Positions 1-9,430 are shown, counted from the first letter of the stretch. The stretch is 64,000 nt of DNA from Allocoleopsis franciscana PCC 7113 (GCF_000317515.1 NC_019738.1:7396001-7460000), one strand, 5' to 3'. Program-made: numbers and translations. Notes: generated by a model from the sequence alone, not told the origin.

Positions 1-1257
1 ACCATTGGCTTATTGATTGTTGCTCGCATGGGTATCTTTTTACCTTTGCCGGGAATTGACCGCGCACGATTTTCAGCAGATATCCAAAATAACTCTGTTC
101 TTGGATTCTTGGACATTTTCTCTGGAGGCGGTATTTCCGCCGTAGGGATTTTTGCCCTGGGAATTTTGCCCTTCATTAATGCCTCAATCATCCTACAGCT
201 CCTGACCGCTGCGATTCCTTCTTTAGAAAATTTACAGAAGAATGAAGGAGAGGCTGGGCGTCGCAAGATTTCTCAGCTTACCCGCTACGTGGCAGCCGGA
301 TGGGCCGTGATTCAAAGTGTAGGGATTACGGCTGGGTTGCTCAGACCCTATGCCCTCGATGGAGGCGGCCCTCTATTCATTGCCGAAACCGCGTTAGCCT
401 TAACGGCGGGTTCGATGTTTGTCATGTGGCTATCGGAACTGGTCACCGAACGCGGGATTGGTAACGGAGCCTCTCTTTTAATTTTTGTCAATATCGTTGC
501 CGTTCTTCCCAAAACTTTGGGTCAAACCATCGAATTGGCTCAGACAGGCGGTCGAGAAACGGTTGGTAAAGTGGTGATTCTCCTGCTCGTATTCCTGGTC
601 ATGATTGTCGGGATTGTCTTTGTGCAGGAAGGAACACGCCGAATTCCCATTATTTCAGCACGGCGTCAAGTTGGGCGTCGTCTCTACCGAGAGCGCACCA
701 GTTACCTCCCCCTACGCCTTAACCAGGGCGGCGTGATGCCGATTATTTTTGCTTCTGCTGTGTTGATTCTTCCAGCCTCTCTGGCTCAATTTACAGGCGG
801 GAGTGCGAATAAGGGATTTTTCGCGCAAGTCCACCAAGGGTTAGTTCAGGTTTCTAATTATTTAAGCCCAAACGGACCAACTCCTTGGCTGTATGTCTTG
901 GTTTATTTAGTCTTGATTGTATTCTTTAGTTACTTCTACGCTTCACTGATTGTTAATCCAGTGGATATGGCGCAGAACCTGAAGAAGATGGGAGCGAGTA
1001 TTCCTGGTATTCGTCCCGGACGGACGACGAGTGAATATGTGGAGCGGGTCTTAAATCGGTTGACGTTTTTGGGCGCGATTTTCCTGGGATTGGTGGCTGT
1101 TGTGCCAACAGCGGTAGAAAGCGCTACTGGCGTCACGACATTTAAAGGATTGGGTGCTACATCTTTGCTGATTTTAGTTGGTGTAGCCATTGACACAGCT
1201 AAGCAGATTCAAACCTATGTAATTTCCCAGCGTTACGAAGGTATGGTCAAGCAGTAG
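1..1257 (+). CDS. secY: SecY, preprotein translocase channel subunit (5' truncated)
   Basis: Central pore subunit of the Sec translocon, which moves unfolded proteins across, or inserts them into, the plasma and thylakoid membranes with SecE and SecG. The frame is open from base 1, so roughly the first 20-30 residues lie outside the window. What remains (about 418 residues) covers the family from the plug-region sequence FLPLPGID onward, with the typical alternating hydrophobic segments, the cytoplasmic loop ending in RRIPIISARRQVGRR, and the conserved C-terminal end ISQRYEGMVKQ. It lies just upstream of adk, the classic end of the spc ribosomal operon. Identity is secure; only the start is missing. 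Confidence 0.97.
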   Translation, partial: TIGLLIVARMGIFLPLPGIDRARFSADIQNNSVLGFLDIFSGGGISAVGIFALGILPFINASIILQLLTAAIPSLENLQKNEGEAGRRKISQLTRYVAAGWAVIQSVGITAGLLRPYALDGGGPLFIAETALALTAGSMFVMWLSELVTERGIGNGASLLIFVNIVAVLPKTLGQTIELAQTGGRETVGKVVILLLVFLVMIVGIVFVQEGTRRIPIISARRQVGRRLYRERTSYLPLRLNQGGVMPIIFASAVLILPASLAQFTGGSANKGFFAQVHQGLVQVSNYLSPNGPTPWLYVLVYLVLIVFFSYFYASLIVNPVDMAQNLKKMGASIPGIRPGRTTSEYVERVLNRLTFLGAIFLGLVAVVPTAVESATGVTTFKGLGATSLLILVGVAIDTAKQIQTYVISQRYEGMVKQ

Positions 1258-1392
1258 AAGGAGACTGGGGTGAGACAAAGAGCGATTGGCTTGGCGATTG
1301 GTCACCCAAAAATGAAAGGCTTGCCTGTTTTAAATCTGGGTTACCGACACCATCACTCAAGCTAATCGCTCAATCATCATTGTTAAAAACTA

Positions 1393-1947
1393 ATGGCAAG
1401 ATTAATCTTTTTAGGTCCTCCAGGTGCAGGCAAAGGGACTCAAGCCCAACTTTTGGCTGGGCTATTGGCAATTCCTCATATTTCGACGGGTGATATCTTA
1501 AGGAGTGCGATCGCTCAATCCACTCCTTTGGGTCAAAAGGCTAAGTCCTATATGGAAAAGGGCGAGTTAGTTCCTGATGAGTTACTGCTCGATTTAGTAC
1601 GAGATCGCCTCCAGCAACCGGATGCACAGAATGGTTGGATTCTAGATGGCTTTCCGCGTAATGTCAGCCAAGCGACTTTTCTAGAAAAGCTGTTGCAAGA
1701 ACTCAATCAGACGTTTGATTATGCCGTAAACCTGGACGTTCCAGATGAGATATTAATGGGTCGGCTATTGGGACGGGGACGCCATGACGATAACGAACAG
1801 ACCGTTCGCAAACGCCTGGAAGTCTATCGCAACGAGACGGAACCTGTGATTGGTTTTTACAAGGAGCGAGCGTCCTTAAAAGTGATCGATGGTGATCGCT
1901 CTGTAGAAGAAGTGACGCAATCGCTTCAGCAATCAGTGGCTTTCTAA
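1393..1947 (+). CDS. adk: Adenylate kinase, short type
   Basis: Converts ATP + AMP to 2 ADP in the cytoplasm. The P-loop [10 protein letters not shown] is at residues 8-17, followed by the AMP-binding HISTGDILR and DGFPRN segments. At 184 residues it is the short form: the lid ([18 protein letters not shown]) has no four-cysteine zinc knuckle, as is usual in cyanobacteria. ATG start; 135 bp separate it from secY. The secY-adk-infA order matches the conserved spc/alpha supercluster. The map (methionine aminopeptidase) gene found here in many other bacteria is absent. Confidence 0.97.
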   Translation: MARLIFLGPPGAGKGTQAQLLAGLLAIPHISTGDILRSAIAQSTPLGQKAKSYMEKGELVPDELLLDLVRDRLQQPDAQNGWILDGFPRNVSQATFLEKLLQELNQTFDYAVNLDVPDEILMGRLLGRGRHDDNEQTVRKRLEVYRNETEPVIGFYKERASLKVIDGDRSVEEVTQSLQQSVAF

Positions 1948-2029
1948 TATCCTTGGCAGAACTTCAGTCCCATCGCTTTTTTTGAGTCAAGCATCAGCTT
2001 GATTGAAACTCAGCCATTTCAATCCCATT

Positions 2030-2064
2030 TTTGATAAAATATGTTAAGACTCCCTGGACAAATA
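2030..2064 (+). promoter_or_regulatory. Upstream block of infA copy 1, with a -10-like element
   Basis: An AT-rich block containing TTTTTGATAAAATATG precedes the first infA. TAAAAT at 2035-2040 could serve as a -10 box; no good -35 was seen at normal spacing. Nearly the same block recurs at 2690-2726 before the second infA, so it was part of the duplicated segment. A promoter role is inferred. Confidence 0.4.
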
Positions 2065-2117
2065 TGCAAGACTATTGAATCTAAGGGGGTGGTCAACAAA
2101 AATGAGGAGCGAAGATA

Positions 2118-2399
2118 TTGTCTAAGCAAGACTTAATTGAAATGGAAGGCACGGTAACAGAATCCCTGCCCAATGCGATGTTTCGGGTTGATCTGGACAA
2201 TGGAGTTAACATCCTGGCTCACGTTTCCGGGAAACTTCGTCAAAATAACATCAGAATCCTACCAGGAGATCGGGTCAAAGTTGGAGTGAGTCCCTACGAT
2301 TTAACCAAAGGGAGAATCACCTACCGCGATCGCCCAAATCATGGCTCTGGCTCAAAAGGTTCAGTCCCCCGTGTTAAAGGGCGCGTTGGCTCCCGATGA
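2118..2399 (+). CDS. infA: Translation initiation factor IF-1, divergent first copy
   Basis: IF-1 binds the ribosomal A site during initiation. Residues 1-71 form the OB-fold protein, starting [14 protein letters not shown] and ending [11 protein letters not shown]. Instead of the usual short basic end (LRKK) it then runs about 22 residues into a basic, Gly/Ser-rich tail ([11 protein letters not shown]...), giving 93 residues rather than about 74. It also differs from the downstream copy at several core positions ([15 protein letters not shown] against [15 protein letters not shown]). Start is TTG with a GAGGAG motif at 2104-2109. The ORF is intact and the OB core conserved, so it may be functional, but it looks like the diverging member of a tandem duplicate pair. 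Confidence 0.88.
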   Translation: MSKQDLIEMEGTVTESLPNAMFRVDLDNGVNILAHVSGKLRQNNIRILPGDRVKVGVSPYDLTKGRITYRDRPNHGSGSKGSVPRVKGRVGSR

Positions 2400-2689
2400 T
2401 CACCGTTCCGGGTCAGGGCGTGATTGCTAAAGCGATCGCCCAAAGCAAAAAAATGTGGCCTTATAGAGAAATCCGTTGCAGGCGTTTAGACGTTTAGCGC
2501 AACAAACGCCAACAGCGATGGATTGGTAAAGGTAATGTTCGTCTTCTCAAAGAATCAATAGCGATCACCCCTGGAAATCCGTCTCAGGGTTACTCAAGCC
2601 AACCCTAGCTGCCTAAAAGTCACGGTTCAGTGTCCCAAGAGACCAAGAACAGACCTGTAGGGGGCTAAATTTCTCCGCTGCTGAGCAGA

Positions 2690-2726
2690 CATTTTTGATA
2701 AAATATGTTAAGAATCCCTAGACAAA
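2690..2726 (+). promoter_or_regulatory. Upstream block of infA copy 2, with a -10-like element
   Basis: Repeats the block seen at 2030-2064 with few changes: ATTTTTGATAAAATATG, then AAGA, TCCCTAG and ACAAAC. TAAAAT at 2699-2704 is a possible -10. Its conservation in both copies supports a role in transcription or in the infA leader, but this is inferred. Confidence 0.4.
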
Positions 2727-2780
2727 CATCCACCAGTTTGGACATGTAGGAGGGGTTGATCGTATTGAGGATTGCGTCCA

Positions 2781-3005
2781 TTGGCTAAACAAGACTTAAT
2801 TGAAATGGAAGGCACGGTGACCGAATCCTTGCCGAACGCCATGTTTAGGGTAGATCTGGACAATGGCTTTAACGTCCTTGCCCACATATCAGGAAAAATT
2901 CGACGAAATTACATTAAAATCTTGCCCGGAGATCGCGTTAAAGTTGAACTCACGCCCTACGATCTGACGAAAGGCCGAATAACCTACCGCCTACGGAAGA
3001 AATAG
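2781..3005 (+). CDS. infA: Translation initiation factor IF-1, canonical second copy
   Basis: Canonical cyanobacterial IF-1 of 74 residues, reading [11 protein letters not shown] from the TTG at 2781 and ending [10 protein letters not shown]. An upstream in-frame TTG at 2772 would add only three residues (MRPL...) and breaks the family N-terminus, so 2781 is preferred. GAGG at 2767-2770 is the likely ribosome-binding site. It lies 381 bp after copy 1 and just before rpmJ, the standard position for infA. The 2400-2689 spacer between the copies shows no convincing gene. Confidence 0.95.
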   Translation: MAKQDLIEMEGTVTESLPNAMFRVDLDNGFNVLAHISGKIRRNYIKILPGDRVKVELTPYDLTKGRITYRLRKK

Positions 3006-3052
3006 TATTCAGCTAAAGTTTATCTTTACAGTCCAAAATTGACCCAAAAAGA

Positions 3053-3082
3053 TTAACAGTCATATCTTAAAAGTGATATAAT
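3053..3082 (+). promoter_or_regulatory. Predicted sigma-70-type promoter of the rpmJ-rplQ genes
   Basis: TTAACA at 3053-3058 (one mismatch to the -35 consensus), an 18-nt spacer and a perfect TATAAT at 3077-3082. It lies 31 bp upstream of the rpmJ start codon and could drive the alpha-operon part (rpmJ, rpsM, rpsK, rpoA, rplQ) independently of secY-adk-infA. Read from sequence only. Confidence 0.55.
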
Positions 3083-3112
3083 GTTAAGCTTGCAGTGTGG
3101 CCCAAAAAAGGC

Positions 3113-3226
3113 ATGAAAGTAAGAGCATCAGTCCGTAAAATGTGTGAAAAGTGCCGCGTCATTCGGCGTCGCGGTCGAGTCATGGTGATTTGTCAAAATC
3201 CCAAGCATAAACAGCGTCAAGGATAG
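3113..3226 (+). CDS. rpmJ: 50S ribosomal protein L36
   Basis: A 37-residue protein, [20 protein letters not shown] then [17 protein letters not shown]. It is the small zinc-ribbon protein L36 of the large subunit: Cys11, Cys14, Cys27 and His32 form the C-X2-C-X12-C-X4-H zinc site. ATG start; it sits between infA and rpsM as in most bacteria. The presence of all four ligands marks it as the zinc-containing form. Confidence 0.97.
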   Translation: MKVRASVRKMCEKCRVIRRRGRVMVICQNPKHKQRQG

Positions 3227-3283
3227 CCAATCGGCTCTTAAGACTCATTTGTAGCACAAAACAAAGAATAGGGAGAAGAAAGC

Positions 3284-3667
3284 GTGGCACGGATTGCCGG
3301 TATAGACCTTCCTCGCGATAAGCGTGTAGAAATTGGTCTGACCTACATCTATGGAATCGGTCTATCGCGGTCTAAAGAAATTTTGGCATCCACAGGAGTG
3401 AATCCTGATACAAGGGTCAAAGATTTAAGCGATTCCGAAGTGGCGGCTCTCAGAGCGGCTGTAGAAAGTAACTATCAGGTGGAAGGGGATCTCAGACGCT
3501 GGGAGTCCATGAACATCAAGCGTTTGGTTGACATTGGCACCTACCGGGGTCGCCGTCATCGTATGGGATTACCAGTACGAGGTCAGCGGACTCGCACCAA
3601 CGCTCGCACCCGCCGTGGGCGGCGTGTTGCCGTTGCTGGGAAGAAGAAGCCACCGGCTAAGAAGTAA
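3284..3667 (+). CDS. rpsM: 30S ribosomal protein S13
   Basis: Head protein of the small subunit that contacts 16S rRNA, the P-site tRNA and the L5/B1 bridges. The 127 residues begin [20 protein letters not shown], contain the helix-two-turn-helix segment and end in the basic tail [15 protein letters not shown] plus Lys-rich residues that reaches the tRNA. Start is GTG, with GGAG at 3272-3275. It is followed 47 bp later by rpsK. Confidence 0.98.
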   Translation: MARIAGIDLPRDKRVEIGLTYIYGIGLSRSKEILASTGVNPDTRVKDLSDSEVAALRAAVESNYQVEGDLRRWESMNIKRLVDIGTYRGRRHRMGLPVRGQRTRTNARTRRGRRVAVAGKKKPPAKK

Positions 3668-3714
3668 GCCATTTATTTCAGTTACCACCCATACAATTAA
3701 ATCGATAGAGCGAC

Positions 3715-4107
3715 ATGGCGCGACCAACGAAAAAAACAGGTGCAAAAAAGCAAAAACGGAATGTACCCAATGGAGTAGCCTACATCCAGTCCACCTTTAA
3801 CAACACAATCGTCACAATCGCCGATACGAGAGGCGACGTAGTGTCGTGGGCTTCAGCTGGCTCAAGTGGCTTCAAAGGAGCCAAAAAAGGAACACCCTTT
3901 GCTGCTCAAACAGCGGCTGATTCAGCGGCGCGTAGAGCCGCAGACCAGGGAATGCGTCAGATTGAAGTGATGGTGAGTGGTCCGGGTGCTGGTCGCGAAA
4001 CCGCGATTCGAGCCATTCAAGGGGCAGGACTGGAAATTACCTTGATTCGGGATGTGACACCCATCCCCCATAACGGCTGCCGTCCGCCCAAGCGGCGTCG
4101 AGTTTAA
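3715..4107 (+). CDS. rpsK: 30S ribosomal protein S11
   Basis: Platform protein of the small subunit near the E-site mRNA. The 130 residues show the family core ([29 protein letters not shown]) and the conserved C-terminus [20 protein letters not shown] start. It precedes rpoA by 186 bp, the normal alpha-operon order, although that spacer is longer than the others. Confidence 0.98.
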   Translation: MARPTKKTGAKKQKRNVPNGVAYIQSTFNNTIVTIADTRGDVVSWASAGSSGFKGAKKGTPFAAQTAADSAARRAADQGMRQIEVMVSGPGAGRETAIRAIQGAGLEITLIRDVTPIPHNGCRPPKRRRV

Positions 4108-4293
4108 CCAACCATTGGTCTTGTATTAGAGATTGAGGAGTGTCAGCTAGAAAGAGTGCATCACGCCGTTATACTAACCTGCTGGTGCTTCGCTAATTGG
4201 CATATTGCACCTGACCCATTGTCGGGAGCAAAAAATGAGAAAGCACAATAACAGTGCTTTCTTTTGGGTCTTATGAATAAGGGAGGTTACTCC

Positions 4294-5241
4294 GTGGCGC
4301 AGTTTCAGATTGAGTGTGTAGAGTCTAAAACACTGAAGAATCAGAGTCAATATAGTAAATTTGTCCTGGAGCCTCTCGAGCGCGGTCAAGGTACAACAGT
4401 TGGTAATGCCTTAAGACGGGTTCTTCTATCAAACCTGGAAGGGGCAGCCGTCACCGCTGTCCGAATTGCTGGTGTGAACCATGAGTTTGCCACCATAGAG
4501 GGGGTCAGAGAGGACGTTCTGGAAATTCTTCTAAACATGAAGGAAATTGTCCTCAAAAGCTATACCTCTGCGCCTCAGATTGGTCGAGTCATGATTACGG
4601 GGCCTGCGACCGTGAGAGCGGCTCAGTTCGATTTACCCTCTGAAGTAGACATTGTCGATCCGGGCCAGTATATTGCTACTTTAGCTCCAGGGGCAAGGCT
4701 GGAGATGGAGTTCCGGATCGAAAAAGGGAAAGGATATCGCTCCGTAGAACGAGGGCGCGAAGATGGTTCGGCGGTAGACTTCCTCCAGATTGACGCGGTG
4801 TTTATGCCGGTGAGTAAGGTCAATTACAGCGTTGAAGATGCTCGAATTGACGGCTCTCTGGAAAAAGACCGCTTGCTGTTGGAAATTTGGACGAATGGTA
4901 GCTTAACCCCTCAAGAAGCATTGAGCCAAGCCGCCAATCTCCTGGTTGATCTGTTTAATCCGTTAAAAGATATCAATCTGGAATCCATTAAAGATGAATA
5001 TCCAGATGATGAAGACCCAACCAGCCAAATTCCAATTGAAGAATTGCAACTGTCTGTGCGAGCTTATAACTGTTTGAAGCGGGCTCAGATTAACTCTGTA
5101 GCAGACTTGCTGGATTACAGTCAAGAAGACCTCCTGGAAATCAAAAACTTTGGTCAAAAGTCGGCTGAAGAAGTGATTGAAGCCTTGCAGCGGCGTTTGG
5201 GGATCACACTGCCTCAAGAAAAATCCGCAAAACCGAGCTAG
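4294..5241 (+). CDS. rpoA: DNA-directed RNA polymerase alpha subunit
   Basis: Assembles the RNA polymerase core and contacts activators and UP elements. From the GTG at 4294 it reads MAQFQIECVESKTLKN, the usual cyanobacterial N-terminus, with GGGAGGT at 4281-4287 six bases upstream; the earlier in-frame ATG codons (4264, 4273) lack family similarity. The N-terminal dimerisation domain covers about residues 1-230 (LEPLERGQGTTVGNALRRVLLSN) and the helix-hairpin C-terminal domain about 250-310 (LQLSVRAYNCLKRAQINSV, FGQKSAEEVIEAL). 315 residues, standard length. Confidence 0.98.
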   Translation: MAQFQIECVESKTLKNQSQYSKFVLEPLERGQGTTVGNALRRVLLSNLEGAAVTAVRIAGVNHEFATIEGVREDVLEILLNMKEIVLKSYTSAPQIGRVMITGPATVRAAQFDLPSEVDIVDPGQYIATLAPGARLEMEFRIEKGKGYRSVERGREDGSAVDFLQIDAVFMPVSKVNYSVEDARIDGSLEKDRLLLEIWTNGSLTPQEALSQAANLLVDLFNPLKDINLESIKDEYPDDEDPTSQIPIEELQLSVRAYNCLKRAQINSVADLLDYSQEDLLEIKNFGQKSAEEVIEALQRRLGITLPQEKSAKPS

Positions 5242-5293
5242 GCATTGACAGGAACAATTCAGTTGTAGTGGAAGTGTATAGGAAGAGAAAAAG

Positions 5294-5644
5294 ATGCGTC
5301 ACCGATGTCGTGTACCCCAACTGGGAAAGCCCGCTGACCAGCGGAAGGCTCTGCTGAGAGCTCTAGCCACTGAACTGATTCGTCACGGGCGAATCACCAC
5401 AACTAAAGTGCGGGCGAAAGCCGTGCGGGCGGAAGTGGAAAAAATGATTACCTTAGCTAAAAATGGTTCCTTGGCGTCCCGGCGTCAGGCGCTGGGCTAT
5501 ATTTACGACAAGCAGTTGGTTCATTCCCTATTTGAGGGAGTTAAAGACCGCTATGGCGATCGCAATGGCGGATATACCCGCGTCCTCAGAACCGTACCCC
5601 GTCGTGGTGATAACGCGGAAATGGCCATCATCGAGTTGGTTTGA
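5294..5644 (+). CDS. rplQ: 50S ribosomal protein L17
   Basis: Large-subunit protein near the peptide exit tunnel. The 116 residues begin [20 protein letters not shown] and end [12 protein letters not shown], full length for the family. ATG start with GGAAGAG upstream; 52 bp after rpoA, as in the alpha operon. Confidence 0.98.
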   Translation: MRHRCRVPQLGKPADQRKALLRALATELIRHGRITTTKVRAKAVRAEVEKMITLAKNGSLASRRQALGYIYDKQLVHSLFEGVKDRYGDRNGGYTRVLRTVPRRGDNAEMAIIELV

Positions 5645-5646
5645 TC

Positions 5647-5690
5647 AAAGGTTGAAGGTTAAAAGGCTGAAGGTTGAAGGTTGTTGGCGA
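5647..5690 (+). repeat. GGTTGAAGG-type short tandem repeats upstream of truA
   Basis: Several imperfect copies of a GGTTGAAGGTTAAAAGG-like motif lie between rplQ and truA. Related copies occur at 5812-5826 and, after truA, at 6717-6745, with complementary versions around 6838-6860. They look like spreading low-complexity repeats on either side of truA. Confidence 0.6.
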
Positions 5691-6714
5691 TAGCATTGCG
5701 ATAGCGACATTAGGCGCGTCAGCGTTCCCTGTTCCCCCAAGGATAGGGGAAGGCTCAAACGAACAGTGGTTAGAGCCGTACCGGAGTTCTTCCGAAAATG
5801 CAGATCAGGTTAAAGGTTTGAAGGTTGACCCGTCCAAGAACGCCGAGGCAACCGACAACCTATTAACCAGTAACCGACAACCGGACTCTCAGCGAATTGC
5901 CCTGGTGATTCAATACCTGGGTACCAACTTTTCTGGCTGGCAGAGGCAACCTCATGATCGCAGCGTACAGCAGGAAATTGAACAAGCGATCGCTTCCGTG
6001 CTAAAGCACCCCGTGACCCTACATGGGGCGGGTCGCACGGATACAGGGGTTCACGCGGCGGCTCAGGTCGCACACTTTAATGCCACAGGAGCGATCCCAG
6101 CCCACCGCTGGGCAAATGTGATCAATAGCCGACTGCCTGACGATATCCTAATTCGGGCGTCAGCGTCGGTGCCTTCGGACTGGCACGCTCGTTTCAGTGC
6201 TAGCTGGCGTCGCTACCGATATACCCTCTATGTAGACAAGCGACCCAACTTGTTTGTGCGACCCTTTAGTTGGCATTATTATTATGCACCCCTGGATGAG
6301 TCTCTCATTCAGGAGGCTTTAAACCCTCTGATGGGTAGACATCATCTGGCAGCCTTTCATCGTGCCAACTCAGGGCGATCGCATTCTTGGGTCGATGTCC
6401 AGGCGGCAGAATGTTACCGCAATGGCCCGTTTATTCATATAGAAATTCAAGCTAATGGATTTTTATATGGTATGGTGCGGCTCTTGGTGGGAATGTTGGT
6501 ACGAGTCGGGAAAGGTGAGATACACCCCAAAGATTTCACAGAACTTTGGGTTAACCAGCGCCGCGAAAAAGTAAAATACGCAGCCCCAGCTAAGGGGCTG
6601 TGCTTATTACGTGTCGGCTACCCCAACTCGCCCTTTCCCCCAGAAATTTGGTTTGATACCCAACCCAAGTTCCTCTTACCCACCTCGGTTGAAGCTGAAT
6701 ACTGCCTTAATTGA
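5674..6714 (+). CDS. truA: tRNA pseudouridine synthase A (start uncertain)
   Basis: Isomerises uridines 38-40 in the tRNA anticodon arm. The recognisable protein begins near base 5892 with RIALVIQYLGTNFSGWQRQ; the catalytic Asp is in GAGRTDTGVHA, and the family end KGLCLLRVGYP is present. The frame is open back to a TTG at 5674, but the first 70 or so residues are encoded partly by GGTTGAAGG repeats and show no TruA similarity. No in-frame ATG lies near the true domain start; TTG at 5818 is another option. The coordinates therefore give the maximal frame. Next to rplQ and rplM, as in other cyanobacteria. Confidence 0.9.
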   Translation: MKVVGDSIAIATLGASAFPVPPRIGEGSNEQWLEPYRSSSENADQVKGLKVDPSKNAEATDNLLTSNRQPDSQRIALVIQYLGTNFSGWQRQPHDRSVQQEIEQAIASVLKHPVTLHGAGRTDTGVHAAAQVAHFNATGAIPAHRWANVINSRLPDDILIRASASVPSDWHARFSASWRRYRYTLYVDKRPNLFVRPFSWHYYYAPLDESLIQEALNPLMGRHHLAAFHRANSGRSHSWVDVQAAECYRNGPFIHIEIQANGFLYGMVRLLVGMLVRVGKGEIHPKDFTELWVNQRREKVKYAAPAKGLCLLRVGYPNSPFPPEIWFDTQPKFLLPTSVEAEYCLN

Positions 6715-6899
6715 CGGGTTGAAGGTTACAGGTTAAAAGATTGCAGGTTACGACAACTTTCAATCTAGCCCGACATCCTGCGGAGAACGCTGCGCGAACG
6801 GGAAGTAAAACTCCTAACGTCGCTTTCGCCAACCCTGTATAACCTTCTAACTTTCACCCCTAAAACCCAACTGTCAACTCTCAACTTAGATACAGACTG

Positions 6900-7355
6900 A
6901 TGGAAAAAACATACCTCCCCCCTCAAGAATCCCTGGAAAAAAGTTGGTACGTCGTAGACGCCACAAACCAACGTCTAGGACGGCTAGCCAGTGAGATTGC
7001 CATGATTCTCACCGGTAAAAACAAACCGACCTACACTCCTCACATGGATACCGGTGACTTCGTCATCGTACTCAATGCTGAAAAAGTCATGGTCACCGGG
7101 AAAAAGCGCACTCAGAAGCTTTATCGCCGTCATTCCGGTCGTCCGGGTGGGATGAAAACCGAGACCTTTGCCAAGTTGCAAGCCCGTATCCCGGAACGGA
7201 TTATTGAACATGCGGTCAAAGGAATGCTGCCCAAGAGCTCCCTTGGTAAGAGCCTGTTCACCAAACTGAAAGTGTATGCCGGAGACAGCCACCCCCACGA
7301 AGCCCAAAAACCACAAGCCCTAACCATTCAGACCATCCCAGGAGGAGATAAATAA
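6900..7355 (+). CDS. rplM: 50S ribosomal protein L13
   Basis: Early-assembling large-subunit protein. The 151 residues include [19 protein letters not shown] near the N-terminus and [20 protein letters not shown] near the end. ATG start; its stop overlaps the start of rpsI by one base (TAATG), so the two are translationally coupled. Confidence 0.98.
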   Translation: MEKTYLPPQESLEKSWYVVDATNQRLGRLASEIAMILTGKNKPTYTPHMDTGDFVIVLNAEKVMVTGKKRTQKLYRRHSGRPGGMKTETFAKLQARIPERIIEHAVKGMLPKSSLGKSLFTKLKVYAGDSHPHEAQKPQALTIQTIPGGDK

Positions 7356-7768
7356 TGCAAGCTACAGAAACAACGGATCGCGCCGTATACTGGGGCACAG
7401 GTCGCCGGAAGTCTTCCGTGGCTCGCGTGCGTCTAGTTCCAGGTAATGGTGAACTCACCGTCAATGGTCGCCCAGGAGACCTTTACTTCCAATTCAATGC
7501 CGCTTACCTCACCCTCCTCAAGGCTCCCCTGGAAACCTTGGGACTGGAAAATGAGTACGACATTTTAGTGAATGCTCACGGGGGTGGCTTAACCGGTCAA
7601 GCGGACTCCATTCGTCTGGGAGTGGCTAGAGCCTTGTGTGAACTAGACCCCGAAAACCGTTCACCGCTCAAAATAGAGGGCTACTTAACCCGCGACCCAC
7701 GAGCCAAAGAACGTAAGAAATACGGCTTACACAAAGCTCGTAAAGCACCTCAGTACTCCAAGCGATAA
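7355..7768 (+). CDS. rpsI: 30S ribosomal protein S9
   Basis: Small-subunit head protein whose C-terminal tail reaches the P-site tRNA anticodon. The 137 residues show [16 protein letters not shown], the internal [18 protein letters not shown] segment and the classic tail [17 protein letters not shown]. Overlaps rplM by one base, with AGGAGG a few bases before the ATG. Confidence 0.98.
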   Translation: MQATETTDRAVYWGTGRRKSSVARVRLVPGNGELTVNGRPGDLYFQFNAAYLTLLKAPLETLGLENEYDILVNAHGGGLTGQADSIRLGVARALCELDPENRSPLKIEGYLTRDPRAKERKKYGLHKARKAPQYSKR

Positions 7769-7939
7769 ACACCTTGAGTTTCTTAGCTGTCAGCTAATTA
7801 CTAACCCAAACAGGCATGGGGAATGGGTATTCTCCTGTAGTTCCCTAACCCCCAGTCCTCAGTAGGGAAATCCTTGGCTCAACAGCAAAAAGCTAAAATT
7901 AAACTAGAGTTGACAAAAGTTTAAGGTCAAAGAAAAACC

Positions 7940-8188
7940 ATGCCAAAAGCTGATATTCATCCCAAGTGGTATCCAGAAGCAAAGGTTTATTGCAACGGAG
8001 AAGTTGTAATGACCATTGGCTCAACCAAGCCAGAACTCCATGTTGATGTATGGTCGGGCAATCATCCGTTCTACACAGGTACGCAGAAAATGATTGATAC
8101 CGAAGGACGAGTCGAGCGCTTTATGCGGAAATACGGGATGCTCGATGATACGGCTCCAGCGAACCAATCGGGTTCTAAAGAAAAATAG
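7940..8188 (+). CDS. rpmE: 50S ribosomal protein L31
   Basis: Bridges the two subunits. The 82 residues begin MPKADIHPKWYPEAKVYCNG and contain the family signature HPFYTGTQKMIDTEGRVERF. Only one of the usual four zinc-binding cysteines is present (Cys18), so this is the cysteine-poor, zinc-independent form. It lies 171 bp after rpsI and upstream of prfA, a common cyanobacterial arrangement. Confidence 0.96.
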   Translation: MPKADIHPKWYPEAKVYCNGEVVMTIGSTKPELHVDVWSGNHPFYTGTQKMIDTEGRVERFMRKYGMLDDTAPANQSGSKEK

Positions 8189-8209
8189 CTTCCTTGGCTT
8201 GCTGTCATC

Positions 8210-8245
8210 ACCCAGTCACTGTTAAGAGCTGGGTCGATTTTTTTT
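8210..8245 (+). terminator. Intrinsic terminator after rpmE
   Basis: ACCCAG (8210-8215) pairs with CTGGGT (8229-8234) around a 13-nt loop and is followed by eight T residues at 8238-8245. It probably ends the ribosomal transcript before prfA. Confidence 0.65.
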
Positions 8246-8290
8246 ATTTGTAAGCCAATCCGCTATTTTGATGGAGCGATCGCACAAGTC

Positions 8291-9403
8291 ATGGCCGAAA
8301 CCTACCTGCTGGAGAAACTACAATCTGTCGAGCAAACCTTTCATGAATTAACGCGGCGTCTGGCTGATCCAGATATCGCGACTGACCCAACGGAGATGCA
8401 ACGGGTCACCAAAGCACGTTCCTCTCTGGAGGAAGTGGTCAATACCTACGATACATGGAAGACCACTCAAGAAGAGTTAGCTGGAGCACGCAGCGTCCTC
8501 AAAGAATCCAGTAGCGACCCAGAATTACACCAGATGGCCGCATTGGAAGTTGAAGAACTGGAAACCAAGCTCAACGAGTTGGAAGTCCGTCTGAAAGTTT
8601 TACTATTGCCTCGTGACCCCAATGATGATAAAAACATCATGTTGGAAATACGAGCCGGAACAGGCGGCGATGAGGCGAGCATTTGGGCTGGTGACTTGGT
8701 GCGGATGTACTCGCGTTACGCCGAATCTCAAAAGTGGCGAGTCAAATTGCTCTCTGAATCCTTGGCTGATATGGGCGGATTTAAAGAGGCGATTCTGGAA
8801 ATTCAGGGCGACCAAGTTTACAGTAAGCTGAAGTTTGAAGCAGGCGTCCATCGGGTACAACGAGTACCTGTTACGGAAGCCGGGGGTCGCGTTCATACTT
8901 CTACAGCAACGGTGGCAGTGATGCCGGAAGTGGATGAAGTAGAAGTCCAGATTGACCCGAAAGATATAGAAATGAAAACCGCTCGTTCCGGCGGTGCTGG
9001 CGGACAGAACGTCAACAAAGTGGAAACAGCCGTTGACCTGATCCACAAGCCCACAGGGATTCGAGTGTTCTGTACGGAAGAGCGCTCTCAACTCCAAAAC
9101 CGAGAGCGGGCGATGCAGATTCTCCGCGCCAAGCTTTACGAGATTAAGCTCCAGGAGCAACAACAAGCAGTAAGATCGATGCGGCTGTTGCAAGTGGGTA
9201 CCGGTTCTCGCTCTGAGAAAATCCGGACTTACAATTACAAAGACAATCGCGTCACCGATCACCGTCTGGGTCAAAACTATTCACTCAACCCAGTTCTTGA
9301 AGGCGATTTGGAAACCATGATTCAATCTTGTATTAGCCAAGATCAGCAGGAGCGCTTAGAAGAGTTAGCAGCGTCCACGTCTAGCACCGAATCGCATAAA
9401 TAA
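8291..9403 (+). CDS. prfA: Peptide chain release factor 1
   Basis: Recognises UAA and UAG stop codons and triggers peptide release. The 370 residues carry the codon-recognition PxT motif as PVT in [15 protein letters not shown], which marks RF1 rather than RF2, and the catalytic GGQ loop in [21 protein letters not shown] start overlapping a region with a HIP1 octamer. A strong terminator follows at 9431. Confidence 0.98.
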   Translation: MAETYLLEKLQSVEQTFHELTRRLADPDIATDPTEMQRVTKARSSLEEVVNTYDTWKTTQEELAGARSVLKESSSDPELHQMAALEVEELETKLNELEVRLKVLLLPRDPNDDKNIMLEIRAGTGGDEASIWAGDLVRMYSRYAESQKWRVKLLSESLADMGGFKEAILEIQGDQVYSKLKFEAGVHRVQRVPVTEAGGRVHTSTATVAVMPEVDEVEVQIDPKDIEMKTARSGGAGGQNVNKVETAVDLIHKPTGIRVFCTEERSQLQNRERAMQILRAKLYEIKLQEQQQAVRSMRLLQVGTGSRSEKIRTYNYKDNRVTDHRLGQNYSLNPVLEGDLETMIQSCISQDQQERLEELAASTSSTESHK

Positions 9404-9430
9404 GATTTAAGCTTGTCATCTCAACAAAAG

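Noticed and set aside
8603..9274. Long - strand open frame of 223 codons opposite prfA
   Set aside because: It lies wholly over a highly conserved gene in the other direction and has no domain-like composition.
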